Shown piece by piece: positions 9,044 to 18,700 of a DNA stretch of 64,000 nucleotides (within the stretch, counting starts at the first letter, position 1; the number at the start of each line of letters is the position of its first letter). Location of the stretch: the NCBI RefSeq assembly GCF_002407185.1, contig NZ_CP023563.1, positions 1,674,001 through 1,738,000 of the forward strand. Reading direction: 5' to 3'. This stretch comes from Brachybacterium vulturis (GTDB taxonomy: Bacteria > Actinomycetota > Actinomycetes > Actinomycetales > Dermabacteraceae). The position numbers and the translations under genes are program-made. Below the pieces are notes generated by a model that saw nothing but the letters and a program-made list of their open reading frames with translations, was not told the DNA's origin and ran no database searches.

Positions 9044-9538
9044 TCAGGCGGGCAGATCCGCGGGGGCCAGCTCCTTGAAGCGGCTGCGGTGGAAGACCAG
9101 CGCCTCGGCCTCGGGGACGCTGCCGATGGATCGCACCTCGAGCAGCACCAGGTCATGATCCCCGGCCCGCATCTGCTCGTGGACGCGCACCGTCATCCAT
9201 GCCGGGGCGTCCTGCACGAGCAGGGCGCCCTGCGCATCGACGGTCACGTCGACGCCGTCGAAGCGGCGGGCACGATCGGTCGCGGCGAGCTGACGCGCCA
9301 CCGGCAGCTGCGCGCTCCCCAGCATCGTCACCCCGAGGTGTCCGTGCTCTCGCAGGAGGGGCCAGGTGCGCGAGCTGTGCTGCGCCGCGAAGGAGACCAG
9401 CGGCGGGTCCAGGGAGATGCCGACGGTGAACGTCGAGGCGACCAGTCCGTGGCGGACGCCGTCCACCTCCGCCGCCACCAGGACGAGGCCCTGGGGGAAA
9501 TGCGAGAACGCCTCTCGGAGCGCGGAGTCGGTCAGCAT
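9044..9538 (-). CDS. Flavin reductase family protein (FMN-binding split barrel)
   Basis: A 164-residue protein. The fold is suggested by LREAFSHFPQGLVLVAAEVDG at the N-terminus, GLVASTFTVGISLDPPLVSFAAQHSSRTWPLL (the flavin-binding core with S/T-rich loop) and a C-terminal DHDLVLLEVRSI followed by LVFHRSRFKEL. Members reduce FMN or FAD with NAD(P)H, usually to supply a separate monooxygenase, and no such oxygenase is adjacent. Start ATG 9538 is chosen because the family N-terminus begins there; the open frame runs 23 codons further upstream without family resemblance. It stands alone, downstream of the membrane gene on the same strand. Confidence 0.85.
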   Translation of the reverse strand: MLTDSALREAFSHFPQGLVLVAAEVDGVRHGLVASTFTVGISLDPPLVSFAAQHSSRTWPLLREHGHLGVTMLGSAQLPVARQLAATDRARRFDGVDVTVDAQGALLVQDAPAWMTVRVHEQMRAGDHDLVLLEVRSIGSVPEAEALVFHRSRFKELAPADLPA

Positions 9539-9603
9539 GGCTTTCACTGTAGGACGCGAGCGGCCGGGCGCGAAGACGAGGAGTCCAAGATCGCCGCACG
9601 ATG

Positions 9604-10020
9604 TCACATGCTTCTCGCCCCCGAGGGTGCCGAGCTCTCCACGATCTCGATCTGCACTGGGCCGGTGCCGTGCTCGAGCCCGACCACGATGGCCGCGACC
9701 GCAGTGCCGATCAGTGCCGTACTCATCGCGATCTGGTCGAGATCGATGAGGAGGCAGAGCGTCAGGAGGTAGGCTAAGGTCGCCTGCGGGCTGACGTTGT
9801 AGATCGCGCGGCGAAAGGTCGCCGCCATGCTGATCGCGGACCCGATCAGCACGGCGGCTCCGCCGAGGGTGACGGCCGGGCTGGAGCTGAGCGACTCCAT
9901 GAGTGTGCCGATGAGCCAGTCGGCCGCCCCGTCCAGTCCGACGGAAGCCAACACCGCGGCGACGGTCTCACGCAGACGAGCCCGGTCAGTCCTTGGCGAT
10001 CGTCCAGGTGCCGTCGGCAT
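9604..10020 (-). CDS. Small membrane protein, unknown function
   Basis: A 138-residue product with about three hydrophobic segments (roughly residues 50-66, 78-95 and 97-115) and charged ends. I recognise no family. Its start at ATG 10020 lies 35 bases inside the end of the upstream lipoprotein gene, so it may be translated by re-initiation, or a later start may be the true one. The segment DLDQIAMSTALIGTAVAAIVVG is the most membrane-like. Function cannot be inferred. Confidence 0.6.
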   Translation of the reverse strand: MPTAPGRSPRTDRARLRETVAAVLASVGLDGAADWLIGTLMESLSSSPAVTLGGAAVLIGSAISMAATFRRAIYNVSPQATLAYLLTLCLLIDLDQIAMSTALIGTAVAAIVVGLEHGTGPVQIEIVESSAPSGARSM

Positions 10021-10843
10021 CGACCTGGAGGACCATGGAGCCGTCCGGAAGCAAGGTGGTGCCGTCGTAGGCGCCGATGTCGTTGACGATCAGGTCGGGG
10101 TAGCTCTCTCCCCAGGCCCAGATCGCGAAATTGCTCTCGCCGTCGTGGGTGAGGGTCACGGGGGTGAGCCCGTCGGCGACACCGTCGACGATGACGATGG
10201 AGTCCCCGGAGCCTTCGTAGGCCGAGTCGCCGTCCCAGCGCGGCGCCTCGCCGAGGTGGACGAGCTCGATGGTCCAGTCCCCGTCGGCCTCCACCCGGAT
10301 CGCGGCCGGGTCCTCGCGGAAGTTCAGTGCCACCTGACCCTCGTAGCTCCCGATCTCGTTGACCATCAGGTCGAGGTCCTGACCGTTCTCGTCCACGGAC
10401 CACAGGGCGACGTTGCCCGAGCCGTGGTGGGTGACGGTGGCGAAGAAGACGTCCTCGCCGAGCGGCTCGAGCATCACGACCTCGGCGCCCGTGCCGGAGA
10501 AGGACTGCGCCTCGACGGGTTCCGGCGCGGGTGCCGGCTCCGGGGTCGACTCCTCGGAGGAGGTGGCCTCCGCCGGCTCCGCGGCGGCTGCGGGGGTCGC
10601 GGTGCTGGCGGCCTCCGGGTCGGTGCCGGTCGGATCCGAGCTGCTCTCCTCAGCCGGCTCCACGTCTGCCGCCGCGACCTCCGAGCTGCCGGCCGGCTCC
10701 TGGACATCGGTGGAGGGATCGGTCACAGTGCCGCATCCGCTGAGCAGCATGAGCGTCGCGAGCGCACCGGTGGCGCCGCTGCCGAGCAGTCGCAGGGTCC
10801 GGCTGCGCTGCGCAGTGGTGGGGAAGGACGGGATCGGGGACAT
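9986..10843 (-). CDS. Secreted lipoprotein with acidic linker, unknown function
   Basis: A 285-residue protein. The N-terminus has arginines, a hydrophobic stretch and the lipobox LLSGC, so it should be anchored on the outer face of the membrane. After the Cys follows an 80-residue Glu/Ser/Ala/Pro-rich linker. The C-terminal half holds two similar repeats of about 65-70 residues, each with VxLxHxGxSNFAIWxW or VxVTHHGSGNVALWSVDENGQ, then a V/IVNE/DIGxYxGxxxL motif and a DGxWTIxL/K ending. This beta-rich duplicated module looks like a binding domain, and I do not know its ligand. AGGAGA lies 6 bases before ATG 10843. It diverges from the restriction-modification operon. Confidence 0.85.
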   Translation of the reverse strand: MSPIPSFPTTAQRSRTLRLLGSGATGALATLMLLSGCGTVTDPSTDVQEPAGSSEVAAADVEPAEESSSDPTGTDPEAASTATPAAAAEPAEATSSEESTPEPAPAPEPVEAQSFSGTGAEVVMLEPLGEDVFFATVTHHGSGNVALWSVDENGQDLDLMVNEIGSYEGQVALNFREDPAAIRVEADGDWTIELVHLGEAPRWDGDSAYEGSGDSIVIVDGVADGLTPVTLTHDGESNFAIWAWGESYPDLIVNDIGAYDGTTLLPDGSMVLQVDADGTWTIAKD

Positions 10844-11057
10844 GTCATCTCCTGATGGGGCGAGGTGGGCAGTCGCGCCGGGGGTTCCGACGGGAGGGTG
10901 ACGAGAGGTCGACGGGGCGACTCGACACGGCCCAATCATGCGAACGCCAGCGGACACATCGCAGTGGATGCTCAGATAACAGCCCTTATCGCGCCACAGT
11001 GATCAATTGACTCACCCGTCCAGTACGGTGTCTCCGATGCCGATCTGGAGGTGAGCC

Positions 11058-13013
11058 GTGCCGACGTTGACGATGCAGTCCATCGCGGACCTCACCCAGG
11101 TGCGCCGCGAGGTGGTCAGCGTATGGCGCTCCCGCTCCACCGGCAGCGAGCATCCGTTCCCGCCGCGGCTGTCTGCGGACGAGCTCCTCTTCGACGCCGG
11201 CGAGATCGCCGCCTGGCTGGACGTGACCGGGCGGGGGAACAACCCCGAGGCCCCGCTGGAGGTGCTCCTGCACTCCTCGCAGTTCGAGCAGCTGCGGGAG
11301 GACCTCGACGCCGCCTCGACCCTGCTCCTGGTCCACGACCTGGTGGGCGGCCCGCTGGCCACCCTCACCGCCGGTGAGGTCCTCGCCGGAACCGCTGCCT
11401 ACGAGCTCGGCGCTCTGGTCGCGCGGGAGCATCTCGCGGAGCTTCTCGAGCGCACCGCACTCGTGCGAGCCATCGACGAGCTCGCCGAAGCCGCCTTCTC
11501 CGGCCGGGGCCTGCTGGACCGGCTGATCACGTCCTTCGCCCGTCCCGACGGGCCCTGGGCCGGTGAGGCGCTCACCCCGGCCGGCACCTCGGTGATCCTC
11601 GAGGTGCTGCGCGGACTGCTGGACCAAGCAGCCTTCCGCCTCGACCCGCAGGGACGCGGCGGCCTGCTCCTGACCACAGCGCTCTCCGCGCTGCTCAGCG
11701 ATGAACTGCAGCCGGCCTTCGGCCTCGACTCCCAGGAGGGGCAGGACACCGTCACCCGGGCAGCGATGCGAATGCTCGCCGCGCACGCCGGACCGGACGC
11801 GGTGGGCCCGGTCGACGACGGCACACCGCATCTCGCGCTGTTCCAGCACCAGGACGTCCAGGACCCGCACGCCTTCTTCGAGCAGCTCGAATCGGTGCTG
11901 CTGGACCTCGGCCCCCGGGACGCGGCCGTGGTCATCGGGCCCTGCGAGCTCCTGGTCGACGGGATCGGGGACGAGCAGGTGCGCGCCACCCGCCACCGGC
12001 TGCTGCTGCCCACCCCGCAGAGCCCCGCACCGCTGCGCTACGTGGCCCGCCTGCCGAAGGGGCTCAGCCGCTTCGGGGGCCGCCGCCGGCTCGCGATGTG
12101 GGTGTTCGGCACCGCAGCGCCCCACGCCGGCACGGACTGGACCGTCTACGGGGAGCACGCAGACACCCCGCTCGATGCCTCCTCGCGGGCCGCGATCGCC
12201 GCCGATGTCACCGCGGCGCTCACCGGGGGCACCGCACTGACCGCCCACGCCTTCCTGCGCAGCACCCGCCTGGCCACCCCCGCCCTGCTGCGCCGACGAG
12301 ACCTCGTGCTCACCCCGTTCTCCCGCCCGCAGCGCAGCGGCGGCGAGAGCCTGGCCCGGCTCTGGGAGCTCGACGACGGACTGCTCGGGCAGTCCCTCAC
12401 CCTGGGCGCCACCGGCGAGGACGGCACCGACCCCACCCTCGCCTGGGCCGACGCCCTGGACGGGTTCGCGAGAGAGATCCGAGGCACCAGACTGACCTCG
12501 GACGTGATCGGCGCCCCCGCCGCGGGCAGCGTCGGGGTGATCGGACCGCAAGAGGTCCGCGAGCCCCAGCGCCTCGGCGAGCGGGCGATCGATCGTCTGG
12601 TCCTGGAGAAGGTGGCCGCTCGCAGCACTTTCACCGCCCCCGGCGACGTGGTGTTCACCGCGGAGGGCGGCGCCGCCGCCTTCGTCGACACCACGGGAGG
12701 CCATGTGCTCCAAGCCCCGGTCCGGGCCCTGCGATGCCTCCCCGAGCCCCGCCGGGAGCGGGTGCTGCATCCGCAGGCGCTCGCCGCGGACATCGCCGGC
12801 CAGAAAGGCCGCGACCGGCGCACCTGGCGGCTGCGCACCATCCCCGCCGAGGCGGTCCCCGCCCTCGACGCCGCCGCGCTGCGGCTGCAGGAACGCCGTG
12901 CGCAGCTGCGCCGACAGCTTTCGACCCTCGACCACCTCGAGGACGAACTCATCCAGGCCGTGGCCGCGGGAACCCTCGCCGCCACCGTCACCACCCCCAC
13001 GAAGGAGAACTGA
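11058..13013 (+). CDS. First gene of type I RM operon: HTH-like N-terminus, degenerate methylase-like core, S-like tail
   Basis: A 651-residue protein starting at GTG 11058 (GGAGG upstream). The first 60 residues resemble the helix-turn-helix seen at the N-terminus of some actinobacterial N6-methylases (SIADLTQVRREVVSVWRSRS, then FDAGEIAAWL). The middle (about 90-430) has the overall pattern of an N6-adenine methylase, including LPKGLSRFGGRRRLAMWVFG. However, the DPCCGSGG and NPPF motifs are missing; the position of NPPF appears replaced by VVIGPCELLV. The last 130 residues look like a specificity-subunit half: GDVVFTAEGG, then a C-terminal helix RRQLSTLDHLEDELIQAVAAGTL. It overlaps hsdM by ATGA and so is translationally coupled. 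Function is unknown; a role in DNA recognition or regulation of the RM complex is inference. Confidence 0.8.
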   Translation: MPTLTMQSIADLTQVRREVVSVWRSRSTGSEHPFPPRLSADELLFDAGEIAAWLDVTGRGNNPEAPLEVLLHSSQFEQLREDLDAASTLLLVHDLVGGPLATLTAGEVLAGTAAYELGALVAREHLAELLERTALVRAIDELAEAAFSGRGLLDRLITSFARPDGPWAGEALTPAGTSVILEVLRGLLDQAAFRLDPQGRGGLLLTTALSALLSDELQPAFGLDSQEGQDTVTRAAMRMLAAHAGPDAVGPVDDGTPHLALFQHQDVQDPHAFFEQLESVLLDLGPRDAAVVIGPCELLVDGIGDEQVRATRHRLLLPTPQSPAPLRYVARLPKGLSRFGGRRRLAMWVFGTAAPHAGTDWTVYGEHADTPLDASSRAAIAADVTAALTGGTALTAHAFLRSTRLATPALLRRRDLVLTPFSRPQRSGGESLARLWELDDGLLGQSLTLGATGEDGTDPTLAWADALDGFAREIRGTRLTSDVIGAPAAGSVGVIGPQEVREPQRLGERAIDRLVLEKVAARSTFTAPGDVVFTAEGGAAAFVDTTGGHVLQAPVRALRCLPEPRRERVLHPQALAADIAGQKGRDRRTWRLRTIPAEAVPALDAAALRLQERRAQLRRQLSTLDHLEDELIQAVAAGTLAATVTTPTKEN

Positions 13014-14614
13014 TGGCCACGACGCAGGCCGCCTTGGCGCCCTCGACGCCCAAGGAGCTCAAGGACACGCTGTGGAAGGCGGCGGACAAGCTCCGCGGCT
13101 CCATGGACGCCAGCCAGTACAAGGACGTGGTCCTGGGGCTCGTGTTCCTCAAGTACGTCTCCGACGCCTTCACCGAGCGCCGGGAGGCCATCCGCGCCGA
13201 GCTCGCCGGCGAGGGCGAGGAGTTCATCGCCGAGACCCTCGAGGAGGTGGACGAGTACACCGGCTCCGGCGTGTTCTGGGTGGCCCCCACTGCCCGCTGG
13301 GAGTACATCGCCACCCACGCCAAGGGCACCCAGGCCGGTGCGGGCACGGACCGCCAGACCGTCGGCGATCTCATCGACGCCGCGATGACTCACCTGGGCA
13401 CGGACAACACCTCGCTCGAGGGCACCCTGCCGCGGATCTACGGCCGCGACAACGTGGACCAGCGCCGCCTGGGCGAGCTGGTGGACCTGCTGAACTCCGC
13501 CCGTTTCACCGGCCAGGGCGCCAGCAAGGCCCGCGACCTGCTCGGTGAGGTCTACGAGTACTTCCTGGACAAGTTCGCCAAGGCCGAGGGCAAGCGCGGC
13601 GGCGAGTTCTACACCCCGCCGGTGCTGGTGCGCACCCTGGTGGAGATCCTCGAGCCCCACAAGGGCCGGGTCTACGACCCGTGCTGCGGCAGCGGCGGCA
13701 TGTTCGTGCAGGCCGAGAAGTTCCTCGCCGCGCACGACGAGGACCCCACGAACATCGCCGTCTACGGCCAGGAGCTCAACGAGCGCACCTGGCGGATGGC
13801 GAAGATGAACCTCGCCATCCACGGCATGGACTCCCAGGGCCTCGGCGCCCGCTGGGGCGACACCTTCGCCCGCGACATCCACCCGAACCTGGTGGCGGAC
13901 TACGTGCTGGCGAACCCGCCGTTCAACATCAAGGACTGGGCCCGTAACGAGGACGATGCCCGCTGGACCTATGGCGTGCCGCCGGTGCGGAACGCCAACT
14001 ACGCCTGGATGCAGCACATCCTCTCCAAGCTCTCCGCCCAGGGTGAGGCGGCCGTGGTGATGGCCAACGGCACCATGGCCTCGAACACCGGGGGAGAGGG
14101 CGAGATCCGCAAGCAGATGCTGAAAGCCGGCGTGGTCTCGGCGGTGGTGGCGATGCCGCCGAACCTGTTCCGCTCGGTCGCGATCCCGGTGTGCGTGTGG
14201 TTCTTCGCCAACGACAAGACCGCTGGGTCGAAGGGGTCGATCGATCGCAGCCGCGAGGTGCTGTTCATCGATGCCCGCGAGAGCGGGCACATGATCGACC
14301 GCGTGGAGCGCACGTTCTCCGACGAGGACATCCACCAGATCGCCAACACCTTCCGCACCTGGCGCGGCCGCGCCTCCGCCGAGGGCGAGTACGCGGACGT
14401 GCCCGGCTTCTGCAAGAGCGCAACGATCGAGGAGATCGAACAGGCCGGCTGGGCCGTGACGCCCGGCCGCTTCGTCGGTGTTCCGGAGGCAGAGGAGGAC
14501 GAGGAGCCGATCGACGAGAAGATCGAGCGGCTGACCAAGGAGCTGACGGCGGCGCTGGATGAGTCGGCGCGGCTGGATGCCGTGGTGCGAGAGCAGTTGG
14601 GGAGGCTGGCGTGA
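13013..14614 (+). CDS. hsdM: Type I restriction-modification system methylase subunit HsdM
   Basis: A 533-residue N6-adenine methyltransferase. The N-terminal HsdM helical domain (KELKDTLWKAADKLRGSMDASQYKDVVLGLVFLKYVSDAF) is intact. S-adenosylmethionine motif I is DPCCGSGGMF (about residue 222) and the catalytic motif IV is NPPF (about 301). A C-terminal stretch of acidic residues and helix follows. It modifies adenine in the target set by HsdS and forms the M2S core that HsdR joins. ATG 13013 overlaps the stop of the preceding gene, and its end overlaps the GTG of hsdS, so the four genes form one operon. Confidence 0.96.
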   Translation: MATTQAALAPSTPKELKDTLWKAADKLRGSMDASQYKDVVLGLVFLKYVSDAFTERREAIRAELAGEGEEFIAETLEEVDEYTGSGVFWVAPTARWEYIATHAKGTQAGAGTDRQTVGDLIDAAMTHLGTDNTSLEGTLPRIYGRDNVDQRRLGELVDLLNSARFTGQGASKARDLLGEVYEYFLDKFAKAEGKRGGEFYTPPVLVRTLVEILEPHKGRVYDPCCGSGGMFVQAEKFLAAHDEDPTNIAVYGQELNERTWRMAKMNLAIHGMDSQGLGARWGDTFARDIHPNLVADYVLANPPFNIKDWARNEDDARWTYGVPPVRNANYAWMQHILSKLSAQGEAAVVMANGTMASNTGGEGEIRKQMLKAGVVSAVVAMPPNLFRSVAIPVCVWFFANDKTAGSKGSIDRSREVLFIDARESGHMIDRVERTFSDEDIHQIANTFRTWRGRASAEGEYADVPGFCKSATIEEIEQAGWAVTPGRFVGVPEAEEDEEPIDEKIERLTKELTAALDESARLDAVVREQLGRLA

Positions 14615-15774
14615 GGACTGTACGGCTCGCAGACTTCATTTCGCTTCGCCGAGGTGCATCATACAAGGGAAGGCTGGTCGGCGACGAAGGAATTCCGCTG
14701 CTGGGGCTTGGGACAATTGCAAAGCATGGGGGGTTCAAGGCTTCCGGTGTTCGAAAATATGAGGGAGATGCCCCGGAGCGCATGCTCGTGCGAGGAGGAG
14801 ATCTTTATGTATCCCTCAAGGATATGACGCAAGAGGCCGCTCTCCTTGGCGCTGTCGCAAGAGTTCCCTCCGATATTGAGCTAGGTCGACTCACTCAAGA
14901 CACCATTGCGGTGGACGTAGACCCAGGGTTTGGCGTCGATCAGAGTTATTTGTACTGGACGCTTCGTGGCCCGAGATTTCGTGCGTACTGCAGAAATTTG
15001 GGAACAGGAACCATGAACCTTGATCTCTCGCAGAAGAATTTTCTGTCTTATGAGTTTGAATTACCTGAGCTCTCGTCCCAATCTGCGGTAGTCCAACTCC
15101 TTGGTGACCTCGATGACAAGGTAGTCGGGAACAGGGGACTGGTGGCGTCCTTGGATACTCTCCGCAAACAAATTTGGGCGAGAGTGTCTCGAGTAGATGC
15201 AGAGTCGACGCTCTCGTCGCACGCGCAATTCGTGAATGGTGGCGCCTATACGAAAGATGCTACCGGGAAAGGGAGAGTTGTCGTCCGGATCGCGGAGCTC
15301 AATAACGGTATCGGATCATCGACGGTTTACAACGATTTGGACGTACCGGACAAGCAAGTCGCGCGCGCCGGTGACCTGCTAATGTCGTGGTCTGGTTCCC
15401 TGACCGCAGTTCGCTGGTACCGCGACGATGCCATCGTTAACCAGCACATCTTCAAGGTCATCCCGAACGGTGGTACGCATGTATGGGCCGTTGCCTGCGC
15501 GATTGAAACGAAACTTGATCAGTTTCGCGAGATTGCCGCTGGTAAGGCGACGACGATGGGGCATATCAAGCGTGCAGATTTGGATGCTCCAGTTGCGTGG
15601 CCCGAGATCAGTGATCGCCTGAACGATGCAGGAAAAGCGCTGTGGGAGCGGGCACTCGCGGCCGAGAAGGAGAATCAGATCCTCGCCGCCACCCGCGACG
15701 AGCTTCTCCCGCTCCTGATGTCCGGCAAGATCACCGTCAAGGATGCCGAGAAGTCCGTCGAAGGAGTGCTCTGA
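14611..15774 (+). CDS. hsdS: Type I RM specificity subunit HsdS
   Basis: A 387-residue protein starting at GTG 14611, overlapping hsdM by 4 bases. Two target-recognition domains are visible. The first spans about residues 1-145 with conserved helix SQSAVVQLLGDLDDKVVGNRGLV (about 150-172). The second spans about 200-330, with AGDLLMSWSGSLTAVRW, and is followed by the closing helix EKENQILAATRDELLPLLMSGKI. Bases from about 14630 to 15655 are much poorer in GC than hsdM, hsdR or the last 40 codons of hsdS, and use many A/T-ending codons. This points to replacement of the recognition domains by transfer. The recognised DNA sequence cannot be told from the protein. Confidence 0.93.
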   Translation: MRTVRLADFISLRRGASYKGRLVGDEGIPLLGLGTIAKHGGFKASGVRKYEGDAPERMLVRGGDLYVSLKDMTQEAALLGAVARVPSDIELGRLTQDTIAVDVDPGFGVDQSYLYWTLRGPRFRAYCRNLGTGTMNLDLSQKNFLSYEFELPELSSQSAVVQLLGDLDDKVVGNRGLVASLDTLRKQIWARVSRVDAESTLSSHAQFVNGGAYTKDATGKGRVVVRIAELNNGIGSSTVYNDLDVPDKQVARAGDLLMSWSGSLTAVRWYRDDAIVNQHIFKVIPNGGTHVWAVACAIETKLDQFREIAAGKATTMGHIKRADLDAPVAWPEISDRLNDAGKALWERALAAEKENQILAATRDELLPLLMSGKITVKDAEKSVEGVL

Positions 15775-15775
15775 C

Positions 15776-18700
15776 ATGTCGTCCCACACCGGCGAAGACG
15801 CCTGGGAGCAGCTCGTCATCGATCGGATGGCCGAGCTGGATTGGCGGTTCACGCCCGGCGCGGAGGTCGCGCCGGGCTCGGGGGAGCGGGAGTCCTGGCA
15901 GGACATCGTGCTGCGCGGCACGCTCGATCGGGCGCTGAAGAACCTCAACCCCGAGGTGCCGGGGGAGTACCTGCAGCAGGCCGCCGCCGAGGTGCTTGCC
16001 CCGCAGTCGCAGGACGCGATCACTGAGAACCATCGCCTTCACGAGATCCTCCGGGACGGCTACCGCGGCATCACCTATGTGGACCATGACGGGCGCGAGC
16101 GCACTCCGGTGATCCGCTTCCTCTCCGGTGACCCGGCAGTGAACAGCTACCGGGTGGTGAATCAGGTGACCCTGCGGCGCGGTCAGGTGGAGCGTCGCTT
16201 CGACGTGATCGCCTATGTGAACGGTCTGCCGCTGGCGATCATGGAGCTCAAGCAGGCCGGCAGCCGGGCCGCAACGGCCGAGGCCGCGTTCAACCAGCTG
16301 CAGACCTATGTCACCGAGCTGCCGATGGCGTTCCGCTTCGCAGCTTTCGTGGTCGCCACCGACGGCATCAACGCGCGGTACGGCACGGCGTTCACGCCGT
16401 GGAACCACTTCGCGTCCTGGAACGTCGATGACGATGGTCGCCCCGTCGCGATCGGCGAGCCGGGACCGGACGGTGAGATCCTCACCGAGATCGACTGGAC
16501 GCTGAACGGCCTGTTCAACCTTGAACGCTTTGGGCAGCTGCTGCACGACTTCGTCGCCTTCGACGAGGACGCCGGTGGGCTCAGTAAGCGCATCGCCAAA
16601 CCGCACCAGTATTTCGCGGTCACCAAGGCCGTCGGCTCCACCATCAGCGCCGTCCGCTCCGACGGGAAGATCGGTGTGGTCTGGCACACCCAGGGCTCCG
16701 GCAAGTCCATGGAGATGGAGCTGTACACCGCGAAGGTGATGGGCCACCCGCAGCTGGCGAACCCCACCATCGTCGTCCTCACCGACCGCACCGAGCTGGA
16801 CACCCAGCTGTTCGACGGGTTCCAGCGCTCCACGCTGCTGCCCGAGCAGCCACGCCAGGTCGGCTCCCGCGAGGAGCTGCGCAGCCAGCTCAGCCAGCGC
16901 CGCACCGGCGGGATCTACTTCACCACCCTGCAGAAGTTCGGCCGCTCCCAGGCCGAACGGGAAGCGGGCACCGCCCACCCCCTGCTCTCGGACCGTCGCA
17001 ACATCATCGTCATCGCCGATGAGGCCCATCGCAGCCACTACGGAGACCTCGACGGCTACGCCCGCCACCTGCGCAGCGCCCTGCCCAACGCCGCGCTGAT
17101 CGCCTTCACCGGCACCCCCATCCGGGAGGCGGACCGCGACACCCGCGAGGTGTTCGGCGCCGACATCGACGTGTACGACCTGCGCCGCGCCGTGGAGGAC
17201 AACGCCACCGTCCCCGTCTACTTCGAGCCCCGACTGATCCAGCTCGCCCGGCTCGCCGACCTCGACGACGACGCGATCGACGACGCCGCCGAGGAGGCCA
17301 CCACCGGGCTGGACGAGGTGGACAAGCAGCGCCTGCAGCAGTCCGTCGCCGTGCTCGAAGCCCTCTACGGCGCGCCCGACCGGCTCGCCACCCTCGCGGC
17401 GGACTTCGTCGCCCACTGGGAGCAGCGCCGCGAGAACCTGCGCCCCATGATCGAGGGCCCCGGCAAGGCCATGATCGTCACCGCCACCCGCTCCATCGCC
17501 GCGCGGCTGTACGAGGAGATCGTCGCACTGCGCCCGGACTGGCACGACGACTCCGATGCGAAGGGCAAGATCAAGGTCGTCTACACCGCGAACCCCTCGG
17601 ACCCCGCGCAGATCAAAACCCATATGCGCCGGCCCGGTGCGATCGCCGCCGTCAAGCAGCGGGTCAAGGACCCCAGCGACGAACTCGAGATCGTGATCGT
17701 CAAGGACATGATGCTCACCGGGTTCGACGCCCCGGCCCTGCACACCCTGTACCTGGACCGCAGCATCAAGGGCGCCCTGCTCATGCAGACCCTCGCCCGC
17801 GTGAACCGCACCTTCAAGGGCAAGCAGGACGGGCTGCTGGTCGCCTACGCCCCGCTGCTGGAGAACCTCAACGCCGCACTGCGCGAGTTCACCCACGAGG
17901 TCGACCCCACCGACCCCTCCGCGGGCCGGCGCGACGTGGACGAGGCCGCCCAGCTGGTCCATTCGCTCGTCGGCTCCCTGCGGGAGATCGTCACCCTCGA
18001 CTGGAGGGCGATCCAGAACTCGGATGTGCGCCGAGGACATATCGACGCCGTCACCGCGACCGCCAACTTCCTGCGCTCTCCGCTCACCGAGGGGAACACG
18101 GACCCGGAAGATCCGGACGTTCGTCCGCTCGCTGACGCGTTCCGCAGCCTCTCGGCGAAGCTCGACCGGGCCTGGGCGCTCGCCGCCGGGCACGCCGACA
18201 TCCAACCGCTGCTGCCCGAGGTGCAGTTCTACAAGGAGGTGCGGGTATGGATGGCGAAGTACGACGCCCGTGACCGCCTCTCCCGCGGTGAACCGGTCTC
18301 CGACGAGGTACGGCGACTGCTCGGCGAGCTGCTGGTGGACTCCGCCGAGAGCACCGGCGTAGTGGACATCTACCAGGAGGCCGGGCTCGACCTCCAGCGA
18401 CTGGACGCGATCACCCCGGGTTGGGTCGAGGAGGCGAAGAAACCCTCGAAGTCCCAACTCGCGATCGAGGCGCTGAAGGCCACGATCCTCGAGGAAGCCG
18501 CCCAGGTGACCCGCGGCAACCAGGTGCGTTCGACACTGTTCTCCGACCGGATCAACGAGCTGATGCTGAAGTACACCAACAAGCAGCTCACCGCCGCGGA
18601 GATCATCACCCAGCTGATCGAGATGGCCCAGGAGGTCAGCGCCGAAGCGAGCCGAGGTGAGCGATTCAGCCCCCCGCTCGGCACCGACGAACTCTCCGTC

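Noticed and set aside
6419-9772. A 1117-codon frame antisense to betT and betB
   Set aside because: Shadow of the bet operon, with His/Arg/Gly-rich composition and no family.
11000-11030. Promoter TTGACT/TACGGT of the RM operon
   Set aside because: The two boxes are only 11 bases apart, so they cannot work together as a usual promoter.
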